From JAYSFC01 sp041913505 (GTDB lineage: Bacteria > Pseudomonadota > Gammaproteobacteria > Burkholderiales > Burkholderiaceae_C), in NCBI GenBank assembly GCA_041913505.1, contig JAYSFC010000024.1, forward strand, positions 1 through 36,019: 36,019 nt of DNA, given 5' to 3'. A program made the translations under genes and the position numbers. Positions 25,044 to 34,455 of the stretch are shown here, in pieces (within the stretch, counting starts at the first letter, position 1; every line of letters begins with the position of its first letter). The notes under the pieces were generated by a model. It did no database searches and had not been told where the DNA came from. It saw nothing but the letters and a program-made list of their open reading frames with translations.

Positions 25044-25095
25044 AAAAAGGCCCTATGCGCTTACGCACAGGGCCTTTTTTGCTATCAAAACAGGA
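25044..25095. terminator. Bidirectional intrinsic terminator within an AT-rich element
   Basis: AAAAAGGCCCT-A-TGCG, loop CTTA, CGCA-C-AGGGCC then T6 (25044-25080). With A5 on the left and T6 on the right it can end both the efflux operon (plus) and the convergent hsp20 (minus). GCTATCAAAA follows directly (25081-25090), as in the other AT-rich elements of the window. Confidence 0.85.
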
Positions 25096-25109
25096 GTTTA
25101 TGAGCCAGC

Positions 25110-25502
25110 TCAGTCGATGGTCAGGCGCGTGGCGCGGCTTTCGGGCTGCACGCGGGCCAGGGTCAGCGTGAGCACACCGTTTTCCAGCTTTGCGGAACTG
25201 GCGGCGGCGTTGACTTCCACGGGCAGCTCCCAGGCGCGGCGCACCTGGCGCGGGGCGCCCTCCACGCTCTGCAGGCGCACCACGGCACCGTCGATCTCGA
25301 TCTGCAACTGCTCGCGCGTCAGGCCCGGCACATCGAGCTGCAGGGTCACGGCCTTGTCGTCCTGCTGCACCTGGACATCACGGCAGTGGTGGCCGGCGCC
25401 TTGCGCGGTGGCGCCCAGCGCGCCTTGCAGGAAGCGCTGCAGGGCCAGATCGGCGGGGCGGGGGGCGAAGGTGTTGCGGCGGATCACGGGTGCGAAGATC
25501 AT
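25110..25502 (-). CDS. Small heat-shock protein, Hsp20/alpha-crystallin family
   Basis: A 130-residue ATP-independent chaperone. The alpha-crystallin domain covers about residues 40-125: VQVQQDDKAVTLQLDVPGLT, REQLQIEIDGAVVRLQSVEG, RRAWELPVEVNAAASSAKLE and the hallmark LENGVLTLTL. The N-terminal arm is short (about 35 residues) and the tail ends RLTID, a weak form of the I-x-I oligomer motif. AGGAG stands close before the ATG at 25502, after an AT-rich TATAGGTATAGG that may hold the -10. It is divergent from the binding-protein gene at 25603. Confidence 0.92.
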   Translation of the reverse strand: MIFAPVIRRNTFAPRPADLALQRFLQGALGATAQGAGHHCRDVQVQQDDKAVTLQLDVPGLTREQLQIEIDGAVVRLQSVEGAPRQVRRAWELPVEVNAAASSAKLENGVLTLTLARVQPESRATRLTID

Positions 25503-25602
25503 GGGTTTTTCTCCTATACCTATACACTGCGCGGCTCTCGACGTGGTCGCCGCTAGCGGAACAGGTAAGTGGGCTGCGTCGCTTTTCAAGAGGAATCCAA
25601 GC

Positions 25603-26889
25603 ATGAATAAATTGCGGCGCCAGGCCTTGAAATGGAGCGCTGCGGCGCTATGTGCGTTGGCTGCATGCGGCGCGGCGCTGGCGCAACAGAAGCCCCAGCC
25701 TATCAAGCTCGCGCTCATCGAGAGCCTGTCGGGCCCGTTCGCCAACACCGGCGAGGCCGTGTATCGCAACATCGTCTGGGCCACCGAGCGCGTGAATGCG
25801 CGCGGCGGCGTGAAGCTGCCCGAAAGTGCGGGTGGCGCCCGCCCTCTGGCCGTGGAGCGCTACGACAGCAAGGGCCAGAACGAGGAGGCGCTGTCGGCGC
25901 TGCGCGCGGCCATCGACGACGGCGTGCGCATCGTCATGCAGGGCAACTCGTCGGCCACGGCGGCGGTGCTCATCGAGGCCATCAACAAGCACAACGAGCG
26001 CGAGCCCGGCAAGCGCGTGCTGTTCCTCAACTACGCGGCCGTCGACCCCGCCCTCACCAACGAGAAGTGCAGCTTCTGGCACTTCCGCTTCGACGCGCAT
26101 GCCGACATGCGCATGGCCGCGCTCATGGACGTGATCCGCGAGGACAAGAGCGTCAAGAGCGTTTACCTGATCGGCCAAGACTACAGCTTCGGCCAGGCCG
26201 TGCTGCGCGAGGCCAAGCGACAGCTCGCCGCGCAGCGCCCCGACGTGGCCGTGGTGGGCGACGAGCTGCACCCCGTGGGCCGCGTGAAGGACTTCGCGCC
26301 CTACGCCGTGAAGATCAAGGCCAGCGGCGCGCAGGCCGTCATCACGGGCAACTGGGGCAATGACCTTACCTTGCTCGTGAAGGCCGCGCGCGACGTGGGC
26401 TACGAAGGGCGCTTCTACACCTTCTACGGCAACGCGCTGGGCGCCCCGGCTGCGCTGGGCGACGCGGGCGTGGGCAAGGTGGTGGCCGTGGCCGACTGGC
26501 TGCCCAACGTGCCCACGCCGGGCAGCGAGGCGTTCTATCGCGCCTTCCGCGAACGCTTTCCCAAGCCCGCCGACGACTACGTGCACATGCGCATGCAGCT
26601 CATGGTGGAGGCCCTGGCCCAATCCATCGAGCGCGCGGGCAGCACCGACACCGTGGCTGTAGCCCGCGCGCTGGAGAAGGCCAGTGTGCAGCTATCGGGC
26701 CAGGCCGGCGCCATGCGCGCGGCGGACCACCAGTTCCAGCAAGCCCTGGCTGTGGGCGTGATGGACAGGCAGGGCACACCCGGCGTGAAGTTCGACGTGG
26801 AGGGCTCGGGCTATGGCTTCCGCGTGGTGCGGCAGATCGCGGCGGACAAGGCGGTGCAGCCGACGAGCTGCCAGATGCAGCGGTACTGA
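25603..26889 (+). CDS. Branched-chain amino-acid-type ABC substrate-binding protein
   Basis: 428 residues, LivJ-like type I periplasmic binding fold. The export signal MNKLRRQALKWSAAALCALA runs into AAC-G (possible lipobox, C22) and then ALAQQ (possible signal peptidase I site), so lipidation is undecided. Family segments: IKLALIESLSGPFANTGEAV, YRNIVWATERVNARGGVKLP, VRIVMQGNSSATAAVLIEAI, SVYLIGQDYSFGQAVLREAK, AVITGNWGNDLTLLVKAA. AGAGGAA precedes the ATG at a normal distance. As with the protein at 17783, no permease or ATPase gene is next to it. Cysteines near SFWHF and the C-terminus (SCQMQRY) may form a disulfide. Confidence 0.9.
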   Translation: MNKLRRQALKWSAAALCALAACGAALAQQKPQPIKLALIESLSGPFANTGEAVYRNIVWATERVNARGGVKLPESAGGARPLAVERYDSKGQNEEALSALRAAIDDGVRIVMQGNSSATAAVLIEAINKHNEREPGKRVLFLNYAAVDPALTNEKCSFWHFRFDAHADMRMAALMDVIREDKSVKSVYLIGQDYSFGQAVLREAKRQLAAQRPDVAVVGDELHPVGRVKDFAPYAVKIKASGAQAVITGNWGNDLTLLVKAARDVGYEGRFYTFYGNALGAPAALGDAGVGKVVAVADWLPNVPTPGSEAFYRAFRERFPKPADDYVHMRMQLMVEALAQSIERAGSTDTVAVARALEKASVQLSGQAGAMRAADHQFQQALAVGVMDRQGTPGVKFDVEGSGYGFRVVRQIAADKAVQPTSCQMQRY

Positions 26890-26916
26890 GCACCCGGTTG
26901 CGGGCGGACGTGCAGG

Positions 26917-26997
26917 TTGATGTGCGTCCATTTGTTTCTTATGTAACATTAAGTACAAATGCGCCGCACCAAGCGCACGGTGTGGGGGTGCGCTTTT
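26917..26997 (+). promoter_or_regulatory. Possible promoter followed by terminator-like hairpin
   Basis: TTGATG (26917-26922), 17 bp, TATGTA (26940-26945) is a plausible sigma-70 promoter. It is followed by GCGCAC (26973-26978), a nine-base loop, GTGCGC (26988-26993) and TTTT. The hairpin may end the upstream gene's transcript, or, if the promoter is real, attenuate the gene at 27022. Confidence 0.45.
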
Positions 26998-27021
26998 GTT
27001 TACGTTGATGGAAAAGGTCTG

Positions 27022-27579
27022 ATGAAAAAGTTCTGTATCGCGCTGCTTCTGGGGTTGGCGCACCTGTCTTCCTTTGCATTGAGTGAAATTCACTCGCTCA
27101 GCAAGGAAGAGCAGAGGGTTATCGAGCAGTTGGTTTCGGCCCTGGCGCTATCCGAGGAAGATGCAGTAACGGTCTACAAGACGGTTCTGCAGCCTAATAT
27201 GAAGGACAAGGACTGGGTCTACAAGTTCTTTGACAACGGCACGCTCGATAAGAGTCTTCTGAAAGACTCGCCCCATAAGTTCATGTATCTCTCGCTCGTT
27301 AACGAGGATCGGTTTGTCAACTACAGCTTCATGAAGGTTGAGGGCGCCGCACAGGTCATGGTTTACACGGTGGAGAGTCTGCCGCGCACCTCGCAGATTG
27401 CCAGCAAGCGCGACAAAGATCTGCGGGCCGACAAGAAGTTCGAAACCATCGGCGACCAGAAGAACTTCAGCATGTTCAAGGAGAAAGGCAAGGCCAACGT
27501 GGTGTCGGTGTTTGCAGCGAACGGATGGGGCGGCGTTCAGTACGCCGACCATTTCTTCGTGGACATCAAAGGCCGCTGA
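27022..27579 (+). CDS. Hypothetical secreted protein
   Basis: 185 residues; not recognised. The signal peptide is clear (MKKFCIALLLGLAHLSSFAL, cleavage near FALS). The mature part is mixed helix and strand without cysteines or repeats: a helical stretch LSKEEQRVIEQLVSALALSE, a Lys/Asp-rich middle (NMKDKDWVYKFFDNGTLDKS) and a C-terminal NGWGGVQYADHFFVDIKGR. Codon use is clearly less GC-rich than in the neighbours (frequent GTT, CTT, TCT, AAG with A/T third bases), which fits relatively recent acquisition. It has no operon partner: the gene ahead is separated by 132 bp with a terminator-like hairpin, and mltB is convergent. Confidence 0.75.
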   Translation: MKKFCIALLLGLAHLSSFALSEIHSLSKEEQRVIEQLVSALALSEEDAVTVYKTVLQPNMKDKDWVYKFFDNGTLDKSLLKDSPHKFMYLSLVNEDRFVNYSFMKVEGAAQVMVYTVESLPRTSQIASKRDKDLRADKKFETIGDQKNFSMFKEKGKANVVSVFAANGWGGVQYADHFFVDIKGR

Positions 27580-27603
27580 TACTCCGCTGGGTCGCCGTCC
27601 GCA

Positions 27604-28695
27604 TCAGCGACCGCGTTCAACCGCTACGGCACGCCCCAGCTCGATCACCGCCATGGCGTAGTAGCTCGACCAGTTGTAGCGCGTGACCGCGTAGAAGTTC
27701 TCGGTGCCGGCCACGTAGCTCGGCGCGTCGGCGCCGTTCTGCAATTCCACCAGGGCGAGCTGGCCGGGGTGCTGGGCCCCTTCGCCTTGCACGAGCGCGC
27801 CCTTGGCCGCCATGCTGGCCGCGCTGAAACTGGGCAGGATGTCGGGCGCGAGCAGCGTGTCAAGCTGCAGCGTGGCGGGGTCGAACGCGACGGCGTAATG
27901 CGTGGGCATGCCCGTGACCCAGCCGTGCTGCTTGAAGTAGTTGGCCACCGAGCCGATGGCGTCCGCGGGGCTGCCGAACAGATCGATGCGGCCGTCGCCG
28001 TCGAAGTCGACCGCGTAGCGCACCCAGCTCGACGGCATGAACTGGCCCAGGCCCATGGCGCCCGCGTAGCTGCCGCGCGGCGTGAACGGGTCGATGCCGG
28101 TGCGGTTGGCGAGGCTCAGGAACTGCTCCAGCTCGCGCTGGAAGAAGGCCTGGCGTTCCGCCGCGCGCGGGTGCGCGGCAGGGAAGTCGAAGGCCAGCGT
28201 GGCCAGCGCGTCCATCACGCGGAAGTTGCCCATCTGCTGGCCGTAGATCGTCTCCACGCCGATGATGCCCACGATGATCTCGGCCGGCACGCCGTACTGC
28301 GCTTCAGCGCGCGCCAGGGCGTCGGCGTTCTCCTGCCAGAAGCGCACGCCCGCGCGGATGCGGATGGGTTCGACGAAGCGGCTGCGGTACACGCGCCAGT
28401 TCTTGGCCGTGCCCTGGGGCGGGGGCAGCAGGAGCTGGGGCACCTGGGGCAGGAAGCGCGCCTGGCCGATGGCCTGGCGCACCCATTCGCGGTCGAGGTC
28501 GCGGCGCGCGGCCACATCGTCGGCGAACTGCATGGCTTCCGCACGCGTGGCATAGGGCGTGGTGCCCCGGGCCGGGGCGCTTGCGGTCTTGGTGGGGAGT
28601 TTCTTGGGGTGTTTATGCTTTGATGTCGGCATCGCCTGGGTGGATGATGCTATCAAAATAAGAGCAATTGCGATGGCGGGCAGTCGGTTCATCAT
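27604..28695 (-). CDS. mltB: Lytic murein transglycosylase, MltB family
   Basis: A 363-residue exported enzyme that cleaves peptidoglycan glycan strands with 1,6-anhydro product. After the signal (MMNRLPAIAIALILIASSTQ), the Lys-rich KHKHPKK stretch and a linker, the SLT-like MltB domain includes the catalytic-glutamate region EIIVGIIGVETIYGQQMGNF, then YAGAMGLGQFMPSSWVRYAV, the EF-hand-like DFDGDGRIDLFGSPADAIGS, and NYFKQHGW. No lipobox is seen, so it is probably soluble periplasmic (SltB/MltB type). The ATG at 28695 overlaps the stop of the transglutaminase gene (ATGA). The signal-peptide codons include an AT-rich element-like run (28649-28665). Confidence 0.93.
   Translation of the reverse strand: MMNRLPAIAIALILIASSTQAMPTSKHKHPKKLPTKTASAPARGTTPYATRAEAMQFADDVAARRDLDREWVRQAIGQARFLPQVPQLLLPPPQGTAKNWRVYRSRFVEPIRIRAGVRFWQENADALARAEAQYGVPAEIIVGIIGVETIYGQQMGNFRVMDALATLAFDFPAAHPRAAERQAFFQRELEQFLSLANRTGIDPFTPRGSYAGAMGLGQFMPSSWVRYAVDFDGDGRIDLFGSPADAIGSVANYFKQHGWVTGMPTHYAVAFDPATLQLDTLLAPDILPSFSAASMAAKGALVQGEGAQHPGQLALVELQNGADAPSYVAGTENFYAVTRYNWSSYYAMAVIELGRAVAVERGR
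28649..28665. repeat. AT-rich element head inside the mltB signal-peptide codons
   Basis: GCTATCAAAATAAGAGC is an imperfect inverted repeat like the GCTATCAAAA motif after the terminator at 25081. On the coding strand it reads as ATT GCT CTT ATT TTG ATA GCA, A/T-ending codons that supply the hydrophobic core of the signal peptide. Confidence 0.35.
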
Positions 28696-30734
28696 GGGGC
28701 GGTGGTGGGCCAGCGCAGTGTGCGCAATTCGCGGCGCAGCGCGCCCAGTGCGGGGGCGGCGGCGGGCGCGTAGCGCGATTGTTCGAGCCGCAGCAGCCAG
28801 GCGCTGACGGCGTCGGCGTCGGTGCCGAATTGTGCCCGCGCGCGCTCGGCCATGGCGCGCGGCGGCAGGTGGGCGGGCAGGGGCAGGCCCGCGCGCGCAA
28901 GCCGTGCGCGGGCCTGCGCGAGCAGTCGCACCCAGGGGTCCTGGCGGCCACGCTCCCACAGCGCCCAGAGCGCGCCGGCCAGTGCTGCCACGCCCACGAG
29001 GCCTGCGAGCAGCCGCACGAGGTCCTGCCAGCTCGGCGACTCGAAGCCCATCGACTGGAGCAAGTCGAGCTGGCGGCCCTGCGTGTAGTTGAGCACCCAC
29101 TGGTTCCAACCGTTGTTCACGGCCTCCCAGAGCGCACGCAGCTGCTGCGCCGCGCCGGGGCTGATGACGGTGCCCATGGCGTTGGCGAACGCGCCCTGCG
29201 GCGCACGCAGGCGCTGGAACTGCCCCACGCGGCCGGGCGAGACCGCGCCCGTGGGGTCCACGCGCACCCAGCCCTGGCCTGCGATCCAGACCTCCGCCCA
29301 GGCATGGGCGTCGCTCTGGCGCACGGTCCAGTACCCGTCCACGGCGTTGCGCTCGCCGCCCTGGTAGCCCGTGACGATGCGCGCGGGCACATCCATGGCG
29401 CGCATCAGCACGACGAAGGCCGAGGCGATGTGTTCGCAAAAGCCCTGTTTGCGGTCGAACCAGAATTCGTCGGCCGTGTGCTCGCCGTAGACGCCGGGAT
29501 CCAGCGTGTAGGTGTAGCCGCCCGTGCGCAGGCGGGTGAGCGCGGCGTTGATGAGCGCCTGCGTGCCGCCTTGCGCCAGGCGCGGGTCGGCGCGCATCTC
29601 GGCGGCCAGGGCCTGCGTGCGCGGATTGAGTCCTGGCGGCAGCGCGGTGTAGGCCCCCAACAGAGGCGTGCGCTCGCGCGGCCCGTGGCGAAAGTGCGGG
29701 TAGCTCTCGGCCAGGTAGCGCAGCACGGCGGTGACGGGGCGGTTGGCGACCCATTGGAGATCGGGCGACTGGAAGGCCGTGGTGCCCTCGGGCAGCACGG
29801 GCCGCTCGCGCGCGGCGTCGAGCACGAGCAGCCAGGGGCGCTGGCTGGGCTCCAGCGTGGTCTCGTAGCGCAGCGGCTCGCCCTCGACCTCGAGCTGGGC
29901 CGGCGTGGGCGGCCGCCAGTCGAATTCGCGCGCGTTGCGCGACGACGGCGCCAGCCACTCGCGCCCGTCGAACAGGCTCAGCACGGGGCCGCGAAAGTAG
30001 AGCTGCTCTTGCGGCGGGGGGGCGTTGCCCGGGGTGAGAAAGCGCACGCGCATCGCCACGGTGTCGTCGAGCGCGAGCTCGGCAATGCTGCCCACGCGCA
30101 TCTCTCCCGAGAGGCCACTGCGCCCGGCCTGCGGGTCGCTCGGCACGCCCCACAGCGGCGCCATGCGCGGGAACAGCACGAAGAGCAGCGCCATGATGGG
30201 AGCGCCCAGCAGCGCCATGGTGCCTGCGGTGCGCATTGAGGCGGCCAGCGGCGGCCGGCCCACGGGCATGTGGGCGTTGACCAGCGCCGTGAGCAACCCC
30301 AGCAGCGCCACCAGCATGGCTGCCGCCGTGGGCAGCGATTGCGAGAAGAAGAAGTTGCTGAGCATCGTGAAGAAGCCCAGGAAGAAGATGACCATGGCGT
30401 CGCGCCTGCCGTGCAGCTCCAGCGTCTTGAGCGCGAGCAGCAGCACGATCAGCGTGACGCCCGCGTCGCGCCCCACGATCGTGCGGTGCGTGGCCAGCGT
30501 GGCTCCCACGGCGAGCAGCAGCAGCGCGCCCAGCACCCAGCGGCTGGGCAGGGGGCGCAGGCCGGCTGGGCCGGGCCAGGCCAGGGCGCCGCGCCACAGC
30601 AGCAGGGCAAACGCGAATGCGCTGGCCCAGCCCGGCAGGTGGCCCATGAGCGGCGCCACGATCCACGCCACCACGCCGAGCAGGAACAGCGTGTCCCGCG
30701 CTTCGCGGGGCAGGGCAGTCAATGGCTTCAGCAC
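28692..30734 (-). CDS. DUF3488/transglutaminase-like (TgpA) membrane protein
   Basis: A 680-residue protein with several N-terminal membrane helices (about 15-215, e.g. TLFLLGVVAWIVAPLMGHLP, AAMLVALLGLLTALVNAHMP), a periplasmic part with a transglutaminase-like domain, one further helix near 570-590 (LAGLVGVAALAGALWALWE) and a cytoplasmic C-terminal DUF4129-like tail. The catalytic triad is intact: C433 (KQGFCEHIAS), H477 (SDAHAWAEVW) and D493 (VDPTG). TgpA of Pseudomonas is essential and its role is unclear. A GTG start at 30734 is inferred because it overlaps the DUF58 stop; the first ATG would cut into helix 1. Third gene of moxR-DUF58-tgpA-mltB. Confidence 0.9.
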   Translation of the reverse strand: MLKPLTALPREARDTLFLLGVVAWIVAPLMGHLPGWASAFAFALLLWRGALAWPGPAGLRPLPSRWVLGALLLLAVGATLATHRTIVGRDAGVTLIVLLLALKTLELHGRRDAMVIFFLGFFTMLSNFFFSQSLPTAAAMLVALLGLLTALVNAHMPVGRPPLAASMRTAGTMALLGAPIMALLFVLFPRMAPLWGVPSDPQAGRSGLSGEMRVGSIAELALDDTVAMRVRFLTPGNAPPPQEQLYFRGPVLSLFDGREWLAPSSRNAREFDWRPPTPAQLEVEGEPLRYETTLEPSQRPWLLVLDAARERPVLPEGTTAFQSPDLQWVANRPVTAVLRYLAESYPHFRHGPRERTPLLGAYTALPPGLNPRTQALAAEMRADPRLAQGGTQALINAALTRLRTGGYTYTLDPGVYGEHTADEFWFDRKQGFCEHIASAFVVLMRAMDVPARIVTGYQGGERNAVDGYWTVRQSDAHAWAEVWIAGQGWVRVDPTGAVSPGRVGQFQRLRAPQGAFANAMGTVISPGAAQQLRALWEAVNNGWNQWVLNYTQGRQLDLLQSMGFESPSWQDLVRLLAGLVGVAALAGALWALWERGRQDPWVRLLAQARARLARAGLPLPAHLPPRAMAERARAQFGTDADAVSAWLLRLEQSRYAPAAAPALGALRRELRTLRWPTTAP

Positions 30735-31737
30735 AGCGCCAGTGCCTCCAGGCAGCGGCGCCGGTGCTGGGGGCCTTCGCCCTGGGCAATCTCCGCGCCG
30801 CCGGGCAGGCGCAGGCCCCAGGTCAGGCCCAGGCGGTCGGCCTGCAGCACCCAGGCCGTCACGCGGGCGATGCGCGCCTCGGGATCCGGCAGCCCGGCGC
30901 GGTTCACGTCGAGCCACAGTTCGTAGCGCTGGGTCTGCAGCGCGTCGCGGCTCACGAGGTCGTCGCTCCCCGTGGCGAAAGACTTGGCGGCTTTTTTCCA
31001 GACCACGAGCTTGAGCGGGTCGCCCCGCCGGTAGGCGCGCACGCCCTCGAACTCGCCCACGCCGGCCGTGCGGGCGCTGCCCGCGCCGCCCCCGCGCGGC
31101 TCGCCTGCGGGCAGCGGGGGCGGCGGCACTTCGGGCGCGGGGTAGACCAGCACCTGCGAGGCGGGGCGCCAGTAGGTCCAGACGCGGAAGGTGCCTAGCG
31201 GAAAGCGCGTTTCGGCCGTGAGCAGCGGTACCGGGTGCAGCCCACGGCGTGCGGGCCGAAAGCCGATGTGCACCGTGGCCGTGCCTTGGGCGGGCACGTC
31301 GGTCCAGGCCCAAGGTGTGGGGCCTTCGTGGCCGTAGGTGGCCAGCGCGATGCCGTGGCGTGGCGTGCGCCGCACGCTCGAGAGCTCCACGGTCAGCGTG
31401 GCGCTCTGGCCCATGAATTGGGGCTCGGGCGGCTGCAGGCGCAGCTGGGTGCCGCGCAGCGTGGCATGGCACAGGTGCATGCCCACGGCGGCGCTGCCGG
31501 CCAGCAGGAAAGTGAGCAGGTAGCCCAGGTTGAGCTGGAAGTTGATCGACGCCACGAGCAGCACGAGCAGCGTGAGCGCCAGCATCCAGCCCGCGCCCGT
31601 GGGCAGGATGTAGACGTTGCGCTGCGTGAGCACGAGCGTGTCGGTGGGCGCGAGGCGCGTTTGCCACCAGCGCTGGAAGCGCCGGCGCACGGCGGCCAGC
31701 GGGTTCAGCGCGGCGGGCAGGGGCAGGGCGTGGGCCA

Positions 31738-31738
<1 letters not shown>
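30728..31738 (-). CDS. DUF58 domain protein
   Basis: 336 residues. Two adjacent hydrophobic segments (about 50-90: GAGWMLALTLLVLLVASINF and LGYLLTFLLAGSAAVGM) anchor it; the rest holds a beta-rich region and the DUF58 signature GVGEFEGVRAYRRGDPLKLV, then WKKAAKS. DUF58 resembles a von Willebrand A fold and occurs with MoxR ATPases. A Pro/Gly-rich insert (about 205-230) precedes the signature. Its ATG shares one base with the moxR stop, and its stop overlaps the GTG of the transglutaminase gene. Confidence 0.9.
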
Positions 31739-32658
<920 letters not shown>

Positions 32659-32665
32659 GGCGCGA

Positions 32666-32683
32666 CGTTATCCGAAAATAACG
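32666..32683. promoter_or_regulatory. Dyad in the 38-bp divergent moxR / deacetylase region
   Basis: CGTTAT (32666-32671), spacer CCGAAA, ATAACG (32678-32683): a perfect 6-bp inverted repeat that takes up half of the gap between two divergent genes. It is well placed for a shared operator; the binding protein is unknown. Confidence 0.4.
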
Positions 32684-32696
32684 ACACACGGGGGAC

Positions 32697-33656
32697 ATGA
32701 CTGTGAGCAAGACGGGCTATTACACCCATCGGGAATGCTGGAAACACGAGATGGGGCCGGGCCATCCGGAATGCCCCGAACGGCTGGATGCGATCGAGGA
32801 CCGGCTGCTGGTGACGGGGGTGTCCGATGCGCTGGAACACCGCGAGGCACCCGAGGCATCGCTTGCCGACATCGAGCTCGCGCACGACCGCATGCATGTG
32901 GCGGCGCTGCGCGGCCTCACGGACCGGCTCGTCGAGGAGCAAATGGCCGGCGGCCCCGCGCACACGCAGGTGGACCCCGACACCTCGATCAACGCCCATA
33001 CCTGGTCGGCCGCGCTGCATGCCGCGGGCGCTGCGCTCGCCGCCACCGACGCGGTGATGGCCGGCGAGCTGGAAAACGCGTTCTGCCTGGTGCGCCCCCC
33101 CGGGCACCACGCCACGCGCCACAAGGCGATGGGTTTTTGCTTCTTCAACAATGTGGCCATCGCCGCCAAGTACGCGCTGCAGCGCTACAACCTGCAGCGC
33201 GTGGCAGTGGTGGACTTTGACGTGCACCACGGCAACGGCACCGAGGACATCCTCGCGAACGACCCGCGCGCGCTGATGTGCGGTATTTTCCAGCACCCCT
33301 TCTACCCCTACAGCGGCGACCAGCACCCCGCGGCCAACATGTGCAATGTGCCGGTGCCCGCCTACACGCGGGGCATGGACATCCGCGAGATCATCGAGAT
33401 GATGTGGATCCCGCGCCTGGAGGCTTTCCGGCCCGAGATGATCTTCGTGAGCGCCGGCTTCGACGGCCACCGTGAGGACGACATGGGCCAGCTCGGCCTG
33501 ACCGAGCAGGACTTCGCCTGGATCACGCACCGCGTAAAGGACATCGCGCGCCGCTTTGCGCAGGGGCGTATCGTCTCCTGCCTCGAAGGAGGCTATGTGA
33601 TGGGCCCCCTCGCGCGCAGCGTCGAGGCCCATGTGCGCGTTCTCGCCGACCTTTGA
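32697..33656 (+). CDS. Histone deacetylase family (class II-like) amidohydrolase
   Basis: A 319-residue zinc hydrolase of the HDAC/acetylpolyamine amidohydrolase superfamily; bacterial members remove acetyl groups from polyamines, small amides or proteins. All expected residues are present: H137-H138 in RPPGHHATRHKAMGFC, the zinc ligands D175 and H177 (VVDFDVHHGNGTED) and D256 (SAGFDGHRED), and the active-site Tyr in CLEGGY (Y300). The N-terminus, YYTHRECWKHEMGPGHPECP, is also typical. The enoyl-CoA-hydratase-like gene follows after only 7 bp. The substrate cannot be inferred. Confidence 0.94.
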   Translation: MTVSKTGYYTHRECWKHEMGPGHPECPERLDAIEDRLLVTGVSDALEHREAPEASLADIELAHDRMHVAALRGLTDRLVEEQMAGGPAHTQVDPDTSINAHTWSAALHAAGAALAATDAVMAGELENAFCLVRPPGHHATRHKAMGFCFFNNVAIAAKYALQRYNLQRVAVVDFDVHHGNGTEDILANDPRALMCGIFQHPFYPYSGDQHPAANMCNVPVPAYTRGMDIREIIEMMWIPRLEAFRPEMIFVSAGFDGHREDDMGQLGLTEQDFAWITHRVKDIARRFAQGRIVSCLEGGYVMGPLARSVEAHVRVLADL

Positions 33657-33663
33657 ACCCGAT

Positions 33664-34455
33664 ATGACCCCAACCGCCACAGACTCCCTGGTCCAGACCA
33701 CCCGCGATGCGCGCGGCGTGGTCACCCTCACGCTCAACGATCCGGCGCGTTTCAACGCCCTGGGCGCCGAAATGCTTGCTGCGCTGCAGCAGGCGCTGGA
33801 TGACGTGGCGCGCGACGAGTCCGCGCGCGTGGTGGTGCTGGCCGCCAACGGCCGCGCCTTCTGCGCGGGCCACAACCTCAAGGACATGGCGGCCCACCCG
33901 GAGCTGGCCTACTACCAGCAACTGTTCGCGCAGTGCAGCCGCATGATGCTGTCCATCCACAAGCTCGCCGTGCCCGTGATCGCGCGCGTGCAGGGCATGG
34001 CCACGGCTGCGGGCTGCCAGCTCGTCGCGCAGTGCGACCTGGCCGTGGCCAGCGAGGCAGCGAGCTTTGCCACAAGCGGCATCCACTATGGGCTGTTCTG
34101 CGCTACCCCCAGCGTGCCGCTGGTGCGCAACGTGCCGGCCAAGCGCGCCATGGAGATGCTGCTCACGGGCGACTTCATCGATGCACGCACCGCGCTGGAC
34201 CAGGGGCTGGTGAACCGCGTGGTGGCGCCCGAGGCGCTCGACGCCGAAGTCGAGAAGCTCGTGCTGTCCATCCTCGACAAGCCACGCGTGGCCGTGGCCA
34301 TGGGCAAGGCCCTCGTATACCAGCAGCGCGAGTTGGGGCTCGACGCGGCCTACCAGCTTGCGGGCCAGGCCATGGCGACCAACATGATGGACGAGGCTGC
34401 ACAGGAGGGCGCGCGCGCCTTTGCCGAAAAGCGCAAGCCCGCGTGGAAGGCATGA
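33664..34455 (+). CDS. Enoyl-CoA hydratase/isomerase family protein, ECHDC3-like
   Basis: 263 residues of the crotonase fold. The CoA/oxyanion-hole segments are present (AFCAGHNLKDMAAHPE, about 66-81, and VQGMATAAGCQLVAQCDLAV, about 109-128). The two glutamates that carry out hydration in classical enoyl-CoA hydratase are absent: the first position is Q119 in AAGCQL, and the second region reads GIHYGLFCATPS. This resembles the ECHDC3 subgroup, whose reaction is not clear, so naming it a hydratase would be unsafe. It is the middle gene of HDAC-ECH-MscS, with a 4-base overlap to the channel gene. Confidence 0.9.
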   Translation: MTPTATDSLVQTTRDARGVVTLTLNDPARFNALGAEMLAALQQALDDVARDESARVVVLAANGRAFCAGHNLKDMAAHPELAYYQQLFAQCSRMMLSIHKLAVPVIARVQGMATAAGCQLVAQCDLAVASEAASFATSGIHYGLFCATPSVPLVRNVPAKRAMEMLLTGDFIDARTALDQGLVNRVVAPEALDAEVEKLVLSILDKPRVAVAMGKALVYQQRELGLDAAYQLAGQAMATNMMDEAAQEGARAFAEKRKPAWKA

